A stretch of 64,000 bases of DNA from Halomonas denitrificans (GCA_019800895.1 JAHVKF010000003.1:682001-746000); one strand, 5' to 3'. Positions 55,246 to 64,000 are shown, counted from the stretch's first letter. The notes: a model not told the origin generated them from the sequence alone. A program made the numbers and translations.

Positions 55246-56016
55246 GCGGGTCAATCGCATCGCGGTCACCGTCGCTTCCGCGCAGCGCCGGAACTGCAGG
55301 TAACGAATTCCCACGGCATCCGCCCCGGGTGCGACCAGCGCGGTGCGCAGCCGCCCGGCGGCGCGCGCCAGGCGGTCGGCGCCGACGTAGCCACTGGCCC
55401 CGATCCACTGGTGCAGGCAGTCCCGAACCCGGTCCATCCTTCCGTCGGTCAATGCCTGTTCCAGCGGCGCCAGGCCATCGGCCAGTTCGTCGGCGAATGC
55501 CGCGCGCAGCGAGTCCAGGCGGTCGCGCGTTCCCAGCGCGTCGAGCCCGTGGCGGTCGTCGAGCAACGGCGCCATGCCGCCGGCCGGGAGGGGGCGCTCG
55601 AAGACCCGCTGGCCGCCGGCGACGCGCACCAGGGTGTCGAGCAGCACGTCGGGCGTGGCGGGCTTTTCCAGGTAGCCGCCGAAGCCGGCCTCCTCAGCCT
55701 GTCTGCGGGATGCGTCGCGCGCGTCGGCCGTCAGGGCGATCGCGACCGGTGCCTCGGCGCTGCGGCGCAGTACGTCCCAGGTCGAGAAGCCGTCGAAGTC
55801 CGGCATGTGCAGGTCGAGGAGGACGAGATCGAAGCGCTCCGTACTGCAGGCCTCGATCGCCCGTGCGCCGGAATCGACCAGGCACAAGTGCGCGACGCGG
55901 TGGCGGAGCAGGGCGCGCAGGAACGCGCGATTGACCGGGTGATCGTCGACCGCCAGCACGCGCAGCGACGCCAGCGCCGATGCGTCCCGAACACCGCTGC
56001 CAATCCCCGTGCCCAT
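55237..56016 (-). CDS. response regulator with C-terminal Hpt-like domain
   Basis: The 259-residue protein has a receiver domain at about 18-135: acidic pair D24-D25 in VDDHPVN, phospho-acceptor D68 in [12 protein letters not shown]97 and K118 in LEKP. It is followed by a helical Hpt-like domain (about 165-245) with the candidate phospho-His H202 in [17 protein letters not shown]. The Lys normally three residues after the His (HxxKG) is Ile here. There is no output DNA-binding domain, so it likely works as a phosphorelay intermediate detached from a hybrid kinase, as in Bvg/Evg/Ars systems. No kinase is nearby. It starts 18 bases from the divergent YdbH-like gene. Confidence 0.8.
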   Translation of the reverse strand: MGTGIGSGVRDASALASLRVLAVDDHPVNRAFLRALLRHRVAHLCLVDSGARAIEACSTERFDLVLLDLHMPDFDGFSTWDVLRRSAEAPVAIALTADARDASRRQAEEAGFGGYLEKPATPDVLLDTLVRVAGGQRVFERPLPAGGMAPLLDDRHGLDALGTRDRLDSLRAAFADELADGLAPLEQALTDGRMDRVRDCLHQWIGASGYVGADRLARAAGRLRTALVAPGADAVGIRYLQFRRCAEATVTAMRLTRSA

Positions 56017-56034
56017 GACGCACAATGGTAGCCG

Positions 56035-58098
56035 ATGAACGCCCGCCGTCCACCGTATGCCGTCCGTTCCGTCCCCGTGTCGGCTGCCGCGCTCGCGCTC
56101 GGAATCGCTGCAAGCCCGGGGGTCGGACCCGGGTCCGGTGCCCACGCGGCGCTCGAATGGTCGCTCGAGGCCGAGCGCGTCCAGGCCGGCGCTGCACGGT
56201 TCGATTCGGTGCGCATCGACGCGGCCGCCGATGGGGCCGTCGAGGCGCAGCTCGATGGCGTCACCTTGCCCGGCCCGGGATCCTTCGGAACGCTTTCGGC
56301 ACGCTGCGGCGCTGGCCCGGTGCGTTGCGAACGCGGCACGGTCGAACGCGCCGGCGATGATGGCGCAACCCTGGCCGACGCGGCGTTCCAGCGCGATGCC
56401 GCCGCGCTGATGCTGAGCGACGAGGACGGCCGCGTGCACTGGGACGTCTCCGCCGGCGAGGTGCGGGCGGAGGCGTGGCCCCTGCGAGGCTGGCTGATCG
56501 GAGCCGGCTCGGCGGTCAGCGTGCAGGACGGTCGGCTCGACGCCCGCGTGGAACTCGGCGCCGATCCGCTGCGCATCGAGGGAGCGCTGCGTTCGTTGGC
56601 CTTCGATACGGCGGATGGCCGCTATGCCGGGGCCGATCTCGATCTTTCCGGGGCCGTGGAGCTGGCCGAGGGGCGCCTGAACGGCCGCCTGGCCTGGACG
56701 GCGGGCGAAGCGCTGCTGGGCCCGGCCTACCTGCCGCCGCCGGAGGGCGCGGTTCGGGTCGAGGGCGCGCTCGAACCCGCCGGAGGGGATGACTTCCGGT
56801 TGCGGCTCGATGTGAACGTCGATGCGGCGGACCGCGAAGGCGATGCGATCCGGGCCGTGCTCGGCGCCCGCGTGGCCAGCCTGTTCGATGAACCGGCGCT
56901 GCGCCGTGCTTCGCTGGACCTCGAGACGGTCGATCTCGATCGGGCCTGGACGCTCGGGCTCGAGTCGCTGGCGGCCCGGGCGGGCTGGCCCGGCCTGCGG
57001 ATCGCCGGCCGCCTCTCGGGCAGGCTGGACTGGCATTCGGACGACGCGCTGGAAGCGCGGCTCGAATGGCGGGACGTGGCGATCGACGATCCGGCCGGTC
57101 GTGCCGGTGTGGAGGGGCTGCAGGGACGCGTGGTGCTCGGCGACGGTTCGATGCGCGAAGAGCAGGGCGATGGGTCCGAAGGGGTGGACGCGGACGCGCT
57201 CCAGGACCGGCTGGACGTGCGTTTCGACCGGGCCACGCTGTACCGCCTGCCGCTCGGGGCGGCATCGTGGACGCTGGTCGAGCAGGGCGGTTCCCTCGAG
57301 TTGGTCGAGCCGCTGCGCGTTCCGCTGCTCGACGGTGCGGTCCGGATCGACCGGCTGGTCGTCGACCGCAGCGATCCGGACTCTCCGGCCATCGACCTCG
57401 ATGCCGCGATCGAACCGCTGGACCTGGCCGCGCTGACCCGCAACCTCGGCCTGCCGGAGTTCGGCGGCCGCCTGTCGGGCCGCATTCCCGGCGTTCGCCT
57501 CGACGGCGGAGCGCTTCGAGTGGACGGCGGTCTCGATCTGGAACTCTTCTCGGGCCGGGCGCGGATCCGCGGCCTCGCCATCGAGCGACCCTTCGGCACG
57601 TTGCCGGCCCTGTCCGCTTCGGTGGAGTTCGAGCGGCTGGACCTGGCGCCGCTGACCTCGGCCTTCGAGTTCGGCGCGATGCAGGGCGAACTCGAGGGCC
57701 ACGTGCGCGGCTTGCGTTTGCTCGACTGGCAGCCCGTCGCCTTCGACGCCTGGTTCTATGCGCCGGCCGACACGCCGCTTCCTCGGCGCATCTCGCAGCG
57801 CGCCGTCGACCAGATCGCCAGCGTCGGGGGCGGCGGCTCGGCCGCGCTGTCGGCGCCCCTGCTGGGCCTGTTCGACGAATTCGCCTATCGCGAGATCGGC
57901 CTGGGCTGTCGGCTGGCGGCGAACGTCTGCGAGATGCGCGGACTCGACGAGGTCGAAGGCGGCGGCTACCGGATCGTCGCCGGGCGCGGCATTCCCCGCC
58001 TCGACGTGGTCGGCTTCCGTCGCCAGGTCGACTGGCCGGTGCTGCTCAGGCAGCTGCGCGCGGCAACGCGCGGCGAGGGCGTCAAGGTCGGCAATTGA
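56035..58098 (+). CDS. YdbH-like (AsmA-like) envelope protein
   Basis: The 687-residue protein starts with a signal-like hydrophobic segment and consists mostly of repeated beta-strand segments (LDARVELGADPLRIEGALRS, LDLSGAVELAEGRLNGRL and similar). The C-terminal part (FEFGAMQGELEGHVRGLRLLDWQPVAFDAWF ... RISQRAVDQIASVGGGG) resembles E. coli YdbH, one of the AsmA-like proteins (with TamB and YhdP) that bridge the inner and outer membranes for phospholipid transport. The next gene encodes a DUF1318 lipoprotein, as expected for a ydbH-ynbE-ydbL type locus. The assignment rests on pattern and context; overall identity to E. coli YdbH appears low. Confidence 0.7.
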   Translation: MNARRPPYAVRSVPVSAAALALGIAASPGVGPGSGAHAALEWSLEAERVQAGAARFDSVRIDAAADGAVEAQLDGVTLPGPGSFGTLSARCGAGPVRCERGTVERAGDDGATLADAAFQRDAAALMLSDEDGRVHWDVSAGEVRAEAWPLRGWLIGAGSAVSVQDGRLDARVELGADPLRIEGALRSLAFDTADGRYAGADLDLSGAVELAEGRLNGRLAWTAGEALLGPAYLPPPEGAVRVEGALEPAGGDDFRLRLDVNVDAADREGDAIRAVLGARVASLFDEPALRRASLDLETVDLDRAWTLGLESLAARAGWPGLRIAGRLSGRLDWHSDDALEARLEWRDVAIDDPAGRAGVEGLQGRVVLGDGSMREEQGDGSEGVDADALQDRLDVRFDRATLYRLPLGAASWTLVEQGGSLELVEPLRVPLLDGAVRIDRLVVDRSDPDSPAIDLDAAIEPLDLAALTRNLGLPEFGGRLSGRIPGVRLDGGALRVDGGLDLELFSGRARIRGLAIERPFGTLPALSASVEFERLDLAPLTSAFEFGAMQGELEGHVRGLRLLDWQPVAFDAWFYAPADTPLPRRISQRAVDQIASVGGGGSAALSAPLLGLFDEFAYREIGLGCRLAANVCEMRGLDEVEGGGYRIVAGRGIPRLDVVGFRRQVDWPVLLRQLRAATRGEGVKVGN

Positions 58099-58320
58099 CC
58101 ACGGACCTTCGAGCGGAATCCGGGGCTGCGGCGCACCGGCCGGCGCGGGCCGGTTTGGTACACTGCAAGCGTTCAGCGGAGGTTCAATCCGGCGGCCGCA
58201 GACTGGTCTCCAGGATGATCGATGCGCCTGCGCCCGCTTCACTCGTTCGACCGTCGTTGCAAGCGTCACTGCCATCGTCACTGCACCCGTTTCCGCTACC
58301 GTTCCGAGGAGAAACACTCG

Positions 58321-58917
58321 ATGAAGACCAATCCGATCAAGTGGCTTTGCGCAATGCTGATGTGCGGCGTGGTCGTCGCCTGCGTGACGATCAACGTGTA
58401 CTTCCCCGAGGCGGCCGCCGAAGAGGCCGCCGACCGCTTCATCCGCGACGTGATCGGTGAGCAGGCCGAGCCACAGGCGTCGCTCGCTCCGCCGGCCCCG
58501 AGCAGCCCGGGTCTTGCCGGGCGACTGCTGGACGCGCTGATTCCGTCGGCGCACGCCCAGGGCGCGGACATCGATATCGAAAGCCCGCAGATCAATGCGA
58601 TCAAGGCGCGCATGTCCCAGCGGCACGCCGAGCATCTCGCCGCCTGGTTCGATGCCGGTGCGATCGGCTTCGGCAACGACGGCCTGGTCGAGATCCGCGA
58701 TCGCTCGGCGGTCGGCCTGTCCGAGCGTCGCGAGCTGGAGCAGGTGGTGTCCGAGGAAAACGCCGACCGGCGTGCCGTCTACCGAGAGATCGCGGTCGCC
58801 AACGGCCAGCCGGACTGGGAGGACGACATCCGCGAGACCTTCGCTCGCCGCTGGATCGCCAACGCCCGTCCGGGCTGGTACTACCAGGACGCCAGCGGAA
58901 GCTGGCAGCGGAAGTAG
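58321..58917 (+). CDS. DUF1318 (YdbL-like) lipoprotein, possible YnbE-YdbL fusion
   Basis: The 198-residue protein starts with a lipoprotein signal ending VVAC, with C21 lipidated, followed by VTINVYFPEAAAEEAAD, a segment reminiscent of YnbE. The second half (about 85-198, INAIKARMSQRHAEHLAAWFDAGAIGFGNDGLVEIRD ... RREIERVVSEENADR-type pattern) is the DUF1318/YdbL domain. In E. coli, YnbE (a small lipoprotein) and YdbL (periplasmic) are separate and partner with YdbH. Here they look joined in one chain. The ATG at 58321 was chosen as the start of the lipoprotein signal; GAGGAGAAACACTCG precedes it. Confidence 0.75.
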   Translation: MKTNPIKWLCAMLMCGVVVACVTINVYFPEAAAEEAADRFIRDVIGEQAEPQASLAPPAPSSPGLAGRLLDALIPSAHAQGADIDIESPQINAIKARMSQRHAEHLAAWFDAGAIGFGNDGLVEIRDRSAVGLSERRELEQVVSEENADRRAVYREIAVANGQPDWEDDIRETFARRWIANARPGWYYQDASGSWQRK

Positions 58918-58921
58918 CGGC

Positions 58922-60256
58922 TTGGCCCGTCGTCGTCGCCGGCGGCTGCCGGCCGAGCCCGTCGAGATCGAGATCCGTGACCTGGCCCATGACGGCCGGG
59001 GGGTGGGGCGCCTCGACGACAAGGTGGTGTTCGTCCACGGCGCATTGCCCGGCGAGCGGGTCCACGCCCGGCTGACCGGGCGCAATCGCAAGTACGACGA
59101 GGCGATCACCGTCGTCGTCGACGAGGCATCCTCCGAGCGCGTGGTGCCGCGCTGCGAGTGGTTCGGCAACTGTGGCGGCTGCGCGCTGCAGCACCTCGAC
59201 GCCGAGGCGCAGGTGCGCTGGAAGCAGGGCCGGCTGGCCGAGAACCTCAAGCGCATCGGGCGCGTCGAGCCGGAGCGTTGGCTCGACCCGGTCACCGCCG
59301 AGCCGTGGAACTATCGGCGCCGTGCCCGCCTGAGCGCCCGCCTGGTGCCGGGCAAGGGGCGCGTGCTGGTCGGGTTTCGCGAAGTCGGCGGCCGCTATGT
59401 CGCCGATATCGAAGGGTGCGACGTGCTCCATCCGGCCTTCGCCGATCGCCTGATGAGCCTGTCGGAACTGATCGGCGGCATGAGCACGCCGGATCGCATC
59501 GCCCAGGTCGAGTGCGCGGCCGGCGATGACTCCGCCGCGATCGTGCTCCGCCACCTCGAGCCGCTGACCGACCAGGACAAGGCCCGGCTCGTGGCGTGGT
59601 CCGACGATCACGGCATTGCCGTCTACCTCCAGCCCAAGGGGCCCGATACGGTGCACCGGCTGCATCCGGCCGAACACCGCCTGCAGTATCGCCTCGATGT
59701 TTTCGACCTGGTCATGGACTTCCACCCGCAGCATTTCGTCCAGGTCAATGCGGCCATCAACCGGCGTCTGACCGAACGCGCCGTGGCGTTGATGGATGCC
59801 GGCCCCGATGACCGGGTGCTCGACCTGTTCTGCGGCCTCGGCAACTTCTCGCTGCCGCTGGCACGCAGCGCCGGTTCGGTCCTCGGCGTCGAGCTCGATG
59901 AGGCGATGGTCGAGGCCGCCCGGGGCAACGCGCGGACCAACGGAGTCGACAACGCGGAGTTCCGTGCTGCCGATCTCCAGCAGCCGCCGGAGCAGCTCGA
60001 CTGGCTGCGCGGCGAATTCGACGGCGTGCTGATCGATCCGCCGCGCTCGGGAGCGCTGGACGTCCTGCCGCTGGTCGCGGCCAGCGGCGCGCGTCGGATC
60101 GTCTACGTTTCCTGCGATCCTGCAACGCTGGCGCGCGACGCCGGCGAACTCGTCAACACCCACGGCTTCGAGCTGAAGCAGGCGGGCGTGGCCGACATGT
60201 TTCCGCACACCGCGCACGTCGAATCGCTGGCCGTATTCGAGCGGGAGGCGGGATGA
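58922..60256 (+). CDS. rlmD: 23S rRNA (uracil-1939-C5)-methyltransferase RlmD
   Basis: The 444-residue enzyme methylates U1939 of 23S rRNA with SAM. It has an N-terminal TRAM domain (about 12-70), an Fe-S cluster site with C78, C84, C87 and C166, the SAM motif DLFCGLGNFSLPLA, IDPPRSG and the catalytic Cys in VSCDPATLARD. The start is a TTG at 58922, four bases after the previous gene, with GGAAG upstream; the conserved TRAM domain follows at once. ATGA overlap with nagZ. Confidence 0.94.
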   Translation: MARRRRRRLPAEPVEIEIRDLAHDGRGVGRLDDKVVFVHGALPGERVHARLTGRNRKYDEAITVVVDEASSERVVPRCEWFGNCGGCALQHLDAEAQVRWKQGRLAENLKRIGRVEPERWLDPVTAEPWNYRRRARLSARLVPGKGRVLVGFREVGGRYVADIEGCDVLHPAFADRLMSLSELIGGMSTPDRIAQVECAAGDDSAAIVLRHLEPLTDQDKARLVAWSDDHGIAVYLQPKGPDTVHRLHPAEHRLQYRLDVFDLVMDFHPQHFVQVNAAINRRLTERAVALMDAGPDDRVLDLFCGLGNFSLPLARSAGSVLGVELDEAMVEAARGNARTNGVDNAEFRAADLQQPPEQLDWLRGEFDGVLIDPPRSGALDVLPLVAASGARRIVYVSCDPATLARDAGELVNTHGFELKQAGVADMFPHTAHVESLAVFEREAG

Positions 60257-61290
60257 GCAAGCGGGATGCGGGTCCACTGATCGTCGGTATCGAAGGCCTG
60301 GAGCTCGATGCCGAAACCGGCGAACGCCTGATGCATCCGGCGGTCGGCGGCGTCATCCTGTTCGCTCGCAACTACGAGACTCCGGAGCAGCTGGCCGGAC
60401 TGACCGAGCAACTGCGCGGGTTGAAATCGGACGAGAGGGGCGCTCGCCTGCTGATCTGCGTCGACCAGGAGGGCGGCCGCGTGCAGCGCTTCCGGGCCGG
60501 GTTCACGCCGCTTCCGCCGTTGGCCGTGATCGGCCGCTGGTACGGCAGCCATCCGGATCGCGCGCGCGACCTGGCCTATCGACACGGCCGGATCATGGCC
60601 GCGGAAGTGCTGGGCCACGGCGTGGACCTGAGCCTGGCCCCGGTGCTGGATCTCGGCGGCGACAGCGACGTGATCGGCGATCGCGCGCTGAGCGGCGATC
60701 CGCAGGCCGTGGCCGATCTCGCCCGGTACTACATCGCCGGCATGCGCGATGCCGGCATGGCGGCCTGCGGCAAGCACTTTCCCGGCCACGGCACGGTGCG
60801 CGCCGACAGTCACCTGACCGAGGTGAGCGATCCGCGCGACCTGGCCACGCTGCGCGAGCACGACCTCGTGCCGTTCCGCGAACTGGCCGGCGAGCTCGAC
60901 CTGGTCATGCCCGCCCACGTGATCTATCCCGAGATCGATGATCGGCCGGCCGGGTTCTCCGAGCGCTGGCTCGGCGCCGTGCTTCGCGACGAGCTGGGCT
61001 TCGGCGGGCTGGTGGTCTCGGACGACCTCGACATGGCCGGCGCCGCCTGCGCCGGCGGGCCGCCGGAGGGGTTGCGGCGGGCGCTCGCGGCCGGTTGCGA
61101 CCTGGCCCTGGTCTGCGACCCGGGTTCGGTGCCGGCTGCGCTGGACGCCTTCGGCGACGCCGTTCCGGAAGTCGATCTTTCGCCCCTGTACGGCCGCGCC
61201 CGGCTGACCCTCGACGAACAGCAGCTGGTGCCCGAATTCCGGGCCTGGAAGCAGACCCTGACCACCCTGGCGGAGGACGCCCGTGGCTGA
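60253..61290 (+). CDS. nagZ: beta-N-acetylhexosaminidase NagZ
   Basis: The 345-residue glycoside hydrolase family 3 enzyme removes N-acetylglucosamine from anhydromuropeptides during cell-wall recycling in the cytoplasm. CVDQEGGRVQRF (about 73-84), KHFPGHG with the catalytic-loop His, and the nucleophile Asp in SDDLDM are all present. It is coupled to rlmD by ATGA and overlaps the channel gene by 8 bases. Confidence 0.95.
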   Translation: MSKRDAGPLIVGIEGLELDAETGERLMHPAVGGVILFARNYETPEQLAGLTEQLRGLKSDERGARLLICVDQEGGRVQRFRAGFTPLPPLAVIGRWYGSHPDRARDLAYRHGRIMAAEVLGHGVDLSLAPVLDLGGDSDVIGDRALSGDPQAVADLARYYIAGMRDAGMAACGKHFPGHGTVRADSHLTEVSDPRDLATLREHDLVPFRELAGELDLVMPAHVIYPEIDDRPAGFSERWLGAVLRDELGFGGLVVSDDLDMAGAACAGGPPEGLRRALAAGCDLALVCDPGSVPAALDAFGDAVPEVDLSPLYGRARLTLDEQQLVPEFRAWKQTLTTLAEDARG

Positions 61291-62404
61291 CTGGATGGAG
61301 CGCCTCGCGGCGATGATCGGCATGAACCCGTGGACGCTACAGGCCTTCCTGGTGATCCTCGGGGCCTTGCTGCTCGACCTGATCTACCGCAAGGCGATGA
61401 ATCGGCTGGAGAAGCTGGCCGAACGCAGCAACACGCTCTGGGACGATGCGCTCGTGTACGCCGGAAAGCGGCCGATCTCGCTGCTCATCTACGGCCAGGG
61501 CCTGTTGAGCGCCGCCCGCGTGCTCGAGCCGCACACCGAAGCGATCGTGTTCTCGCTCGACCTGCTGGCGCTGGGCCAGCAGCTGCTGCTGGTCGCGACC
61601 GTGACCTGGTTGCTGTTCCGTCTGGTCGAGGGATTCGAGCAGGCCTACGTGCACCACAAGCGCGAGGCCGACGAAACCTACGACATGACCACGATCAGCG
61701 TGCTCGGGCGGATCGTCCGGATCGCGGTGGTCGTCACCGGCATCCTGACCATCCTGGCGATCCTGGACATCCCCATCTCCGGCCTGCTGGCCGCCGGCGG
61801 CGTGGGCGGCATCGCGATCGGCCTGGCCGCGCGCGATCTGCTGGCCAATTTCTTCGGCGGCTTCATGGTGTTCATGGACCGGCCCTTCGGGGTCGGCGAC
61901 TGGATCAGTTCGCCCGACCGCGACATCGAAGGCGTGGTCCAGCAGATCGGCTGGCGGGTGACCACCATCATGAAGTTCGACCGCCGTCCGATGTACGTGC
62001 CGAACTCGGTGTTCACGACCATCACCGTCGTCAACCCGTCGCGCATGACGCATCGCCGGATCAGCGAACACATCGGCGTACGCTACGACGATTTCGCCGA
62101 GGTCCGCTCGGTGGTCGACGACATCCGGTCGATGCTGCAGTCGCACGAGGGAATCGCGAGCGACCAGACCCTGATCGTGCACTTCGATCGCTTCGGCGCA
62201 TCGTCCCTTGACATCATGGTGTACTGCATGACCCGAACGATCGTCTGGCAGGAGTATCACGAGGTGCGCGAGGACGTGCTGCTGAAGATCGGCGAGATCG
62301 TCGAGAGCCATGGTGCCGAGATCGCGTTCCCGACCCGCACGCTGAAGATCGACGCGGTGCCGCCGGAGCTCGCCGGCACCGAAGCCGACGGAGACCAGCG
62401 ATGA
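61283..62404 (+). CDS. MscS-family mechanosensitive channel
   Basis: The 373-residue membrane protein has about five helices. The pore-lining MscS core helix follows the pattern GLLAAGGVGGIAIGLAARDLLANFFGGFMVFMDRPFGVGDWI, where small residues (Gly/Ala) face the pore. The cytoplasmic MscS beta/alpha-beta domains follow (VPNSVFTTITVVNPSRM). Such channels release solutes on hypo-osmotic shock. The start is GTG at 61283 with GGAGG upstream, inside the end of nagZ. The 3' end overlaps the next gene by ATGA. Confidence 0.9.
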   Translation: MADWMERLAAMIGMNPWTLQAFLVILGALLLDLIYRKAMNRLEKLAERSNTLWDDALVYAGKRPISLLIYGQGLLSAARVLEPHTEAIVFSLDLLALGQQLLLVATVTWLLFRLVEGFEQAYVHHKREADETYDMTTISVLGRIVRIAVVVTGILTILAILDIPISGLLAAGGVGGIAIGLAARDLLANFFGGFMVFMDRPFGVGDWISSPDRDIEGVVQQIGWRVTTIMKFDRRPMYVPNSVFTTITVVNPSRMTHRRISEHIGVRYDDFAEVRSVVDDIRSMLQSHEGIASDQTLIVHFDRFGASSLDIMVYCMTRTIVWQEYHEVREDVLLKIGEIVESHGAEIAFPTRTLKIDAVPPELAGTEADGDQR

Positions 62405-62946
62405 GGCCGCGCCGACTGCCCCACGATGCTGAATGCCTGTTCGGGGCCGAGCGGGTGCAGGCCGCGTACGACGACCTGGCCCAGCGCCTGGACAACGCGC
62501 TGCCCGACGGCGAGATCCTGCTGCTGACCGTGATGACCGGCGGCCTGTTTCCCGCCGTGGAACTGGCGCGCAGGCTCGACCGTCCCCTGCGGATCGACTA
62601 TGTCCATGCCACGCGCTACCGCGGTGCCCTGCGCGGCGGCGAGATCGAGTGGGTGCGCTGGCCGAAGCTGCCGGACCGTCGCTGCACGGTGCTGCTGGTC
62701 GACGACATCTTCGACGAGGGCAGCACGCTGGCGGCGGTCCGCGATCGGCTGTCGGAAACGCATGACGTGACGACCGCGGTACTGGCCCGCAAGCTGCATG
62801 ACCGGGGCTTGCCCAGGGACTGGATCGACTACCATGGCCTCGACGTTCCGGACCGCTACGTGTTCGGCTGCGGCATGGACTACGCCGAGCACTGGCGGGA
62901 GCTGCCCGGGATCTGGGCGCTCCCCGTGGACGGCGACGGTCACTGA
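62401..62946 (+). CDS. hypoxanthine/guanine phosphoribosyltransferase
   Basis: The 181-residue enzyme has the phosphoribosyltransferase fold with the PRPP loop VLLVDDIFDEGSTL near residues 97-110 and the TVMTGGLFPAVEL segment near 43-55. It converts hypoxanthine or guanine to IMP or GMP with PRPP. ATGA overlap with the channel gene and close spacing to a nucleoside phosphorylase gene link it to purine salvage. Confidence 0.88.
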   Translation: MRPRRLPHDAECLFGAERVQAAYDDLAQRLDNALPDGEILLLTVMTGGLFPAVELARRLDRPLRIDYVHATRYRGALRGGEIEWVRWPKLPDRRCTVLLVDDIFDEGSTLAAVRDRLSETHDVTTAVLARKLHDRGLPRDWIDYHGLDVPDRYVFGCGMDYAEHWRELPGIWALPVDGDGH

Positions 62947-62965
62947 TGCACCAGGGAGGCCGGGG

Positions 62966-63709
62966 ATGACGAGCGCCAACGTGGGAATCATCGGCGGCAC
63001 CGGTGCCCTGGACCTGTTCGACGCGTACGAATCGACCGCGCTGACCACGCCGTTCGGTCCGCCCTCGGCGCGCCCCGTGCGGATCGATCTCGACGGCCGC
63101 GCCGCCTGGTTCCTCGCCCGCCACGGACGCCCGCACCGGATTCCGCCGCACCGCGTGAACTATCGCGCCAACCTCCATGCGCTGCGCACGCTCGGGTGCA
63201 CCCGGGTGATCGCGGTCAGCGCGGTCGGTGCGGTGGACCCGGCCCTGGACAACGGCGCGCTGGTCGCCGTCGACCAGCTCATCGACTACACCTGGGGACG
63301 GGCCCATACGTTCAGTGACGGCGGCTCCGCGCCGTTGCGCCATGTCGAGTTCGAGAAGCCGTACGACGGCGCGGTCCGCCGCGCCCTGATCGAGGCGGCC
63401 AGCGAGTCGAGCGTACCCCTGGTGACCGAGGGCTGCTACGGCGCGACCCAGGGGCCGCGACTGGAAACGGCCGCCGAGATCGCGCGCCTGGCCCGTGACG
63501 GGTGCACCGTGGTCGGCATGACCGGAATGCCCGAAGCCGGGCTGGCCCGCGAGATCGGCATGGACTACGCCAACCTCTGCGTCGTCGCCAATGCCGCGGC
63601 GGGCGTCGCGGACACGCCGATTTCGGAAGAGGAGATCCATCGCGTGCTGGCATCCGCCATGGAGCGCGTCCGGCGACTGCTGGTTGCGGCGGTTGCACGC
63701 ATCGACTAG
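62966..63709 (+). CDS. S-methyl-5'-thioinosine/thioadenosine phosphorylase
   Basis: The 247-residue protein belongs to the MTAP/PNP family 2. Conserved segments are GIIGGTGALDLF at the start, NYRANLHALRTLG, SAVGAVDP, CYGATQGPRLETAAEI and VGMTGMPEAGLARE. In Pseudomonas the homologue beside nagZ acts on methylthioinosine, giving hypoxanthine, which the preceding phosphoribosyltransferase could reuse; the same gene partners here support that substrate. GGAGG lies five bases before the ATG at 62966. Confidence 0.88.
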   Translation: MTSANVGIIGGTGALDLFDAYESTALTTPFGPPSARPVRIDLDGRAAWFLARHGRPHRIPPHRVNYRANLHALRTLGCTRVIAVSAVGAVDPALDNGALVAVDQLIDYTWGRAHTFSDGGSAPLRHVEFEKPYDGAVRRALIEAASESSVPLVTEGCYGATQGPRLETAAEIARLARDGCTVVGMTGMPEAGLAREIGMDYANLCVVANAAAGVADTPISEEEIHRVLASAMERVRRLLVAAVARID

Positions 63710-63829
63710 CGCCGTGTCCTAGGTCGGGGCCCGGAGTGTGACGGGGTTCGCGGATCAGCCGCTTGGGCTGGGCGGTCGGCTCCGGTACCATGAGAGTCCC
63801 ATGGACGGTGACTCCGACGGCCCGACCGA

Positions 63830-64000
63830 ATGACTGATCTGCTCCGTATCCAGGTCCGCTACCTCGTCGACAAGGACGTTCGCGTCCTGCGCTCGCTTGT
63901 CGGGCTGGCCGGTAGCAAGGCCGACCTCCGCGTCACGATTTCCGAAGCCGACGAAGGCGATGTGATCCTGGTCGATGTCGACGAAGCGGAGGGTGCCGCG
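63830..64000 (+). CDS. N-terminal fragment of an unrecognised gene
   Basis: An ATG at 63830 opens a frame that runs off the end of the window (57 codons). The product starts MTDLLRIQVRYLVDKDVRVLRS and is acidic further on (SEADEGDVILVDVDEAEG). The opening looks like a small alpha/beta domain; no family is recognised. The ribosome site is weak. A short out-of-frame open frame (63801-63833) overlaps the start. Confidence 0.5.
   Translation, partial: MTDLLRIQVRYLVDKDVRVLRSLVGLAGSKADLRVTISEADEGDVILVDVDEAEGAA

Noticed and set aside
56017-59295. A minus-strand extension of the response regulator frame by more than 1000 codons.
   Set aside because: It runs opposite the YdbH-like, DUF1318 and rlmD genes; only the last 260 codons contain real domains.
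63801-63833. A 10-codon open frame before the last gene considered as a leader peptide.
   Set aside because: It has no ribosome site, and its composition gives no sign of attenuation.

Overview
The window is a 64-kb, GC-rich (roughly two-thirds G+C by eye) and densely coded chromosomal segment from a gammaproteobacterium. Several gene blocks point there: algU/rpoE-mucA-mucB-rseC-mucD followed by lepA-lepB-DUF4845-rnc-era-recO-pdxJ, rhlB divergent from trxA-rho, and ffh next to ypjD and a CorB/CorC-type gene. Tryptophan 2,3-dioxygenase, a methylthioinosine-type phosphorylase, a type II secretion start (gspCDE) and a TPR-sulfotransferase fit a Xanthomonadales/Wenzhouxiangella-like bacterium. 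That placement is inference from gene content; no database search was possible. No rRNA, tRNA, CRISPR array, prophage or insertion sequence was recognised.

Layout. 1-4879: 3' part of a TonB-dependent receptor, a TPR-sulfotransferase and a short AMP nucleosidase. 4880-5656: a non-coding stretch with hairpin repeats. 5657-9250 (minus): two tandem CsgG-like/SH3 paralogues and UDP-glucose dehydrogenase. 9349-9489: a nested palindrome. 9477-12864 (minus): a 2-oxoacid dehydrogenase E1alpha-E1beta-E2 operon. 13024-16881: tryptophan dioxygenase and a penicillin-acylase-family hydrolase. 17277-23698: a neutral-lipid region with wax ester synthase/DGAT, phasin, TetR regulator, acyl-CoA-binding protein and a two-domain fatty acyl-CoA reductase. 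23775-32408 (minus): a tightly overlapped seven-gene lipid/glycan cluster. 32472-39871: corB-like, ypjD, ffh, rho, trxA and rhlB. 39935-44302: gspCDE. 44439-48779: the envelope-stress sigma factor operon. 49015-55245: lepA to pdxJ. 55237-58917: a response regulator with Hpt domain, then YdbH-like and DUF1318 genes. 58922-64000: rlmD, nagZ, an mscS channel, a purine phosphoribosyltransferase, a thioinosine-type phosphorylase and the start of an unrecognised gene.

How the genes may work together. The 17-24 kb region carries the two enzymes needed to turn fatty acyl-CoA into wax esters (reductase and wax synthase), plus an acyl-CoA carrier and a granule-coat protein. The adjacent minus-strand cluster combines a membrane desaturase, a diacylglycerol kinase-like protein, a Tam41-like nucleotidyltransferase, an MsbA-like ABC exporter, an LpxL-like protein without the usual acidic catalytic residue, a GT-A/ELM1-like fusion and a small DUF4124 protein. 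Most of its junctions are ATGA overlaps. It looks like a dedicated pathway for making, decorating and flipping an unidentified (glyco)lipid, and it is the best candidate here for an undescribed system. Envelope stress (algU-muc) and a YdbH-type lipid-bridge pair fit the strong envelope/lipid theme of the window.
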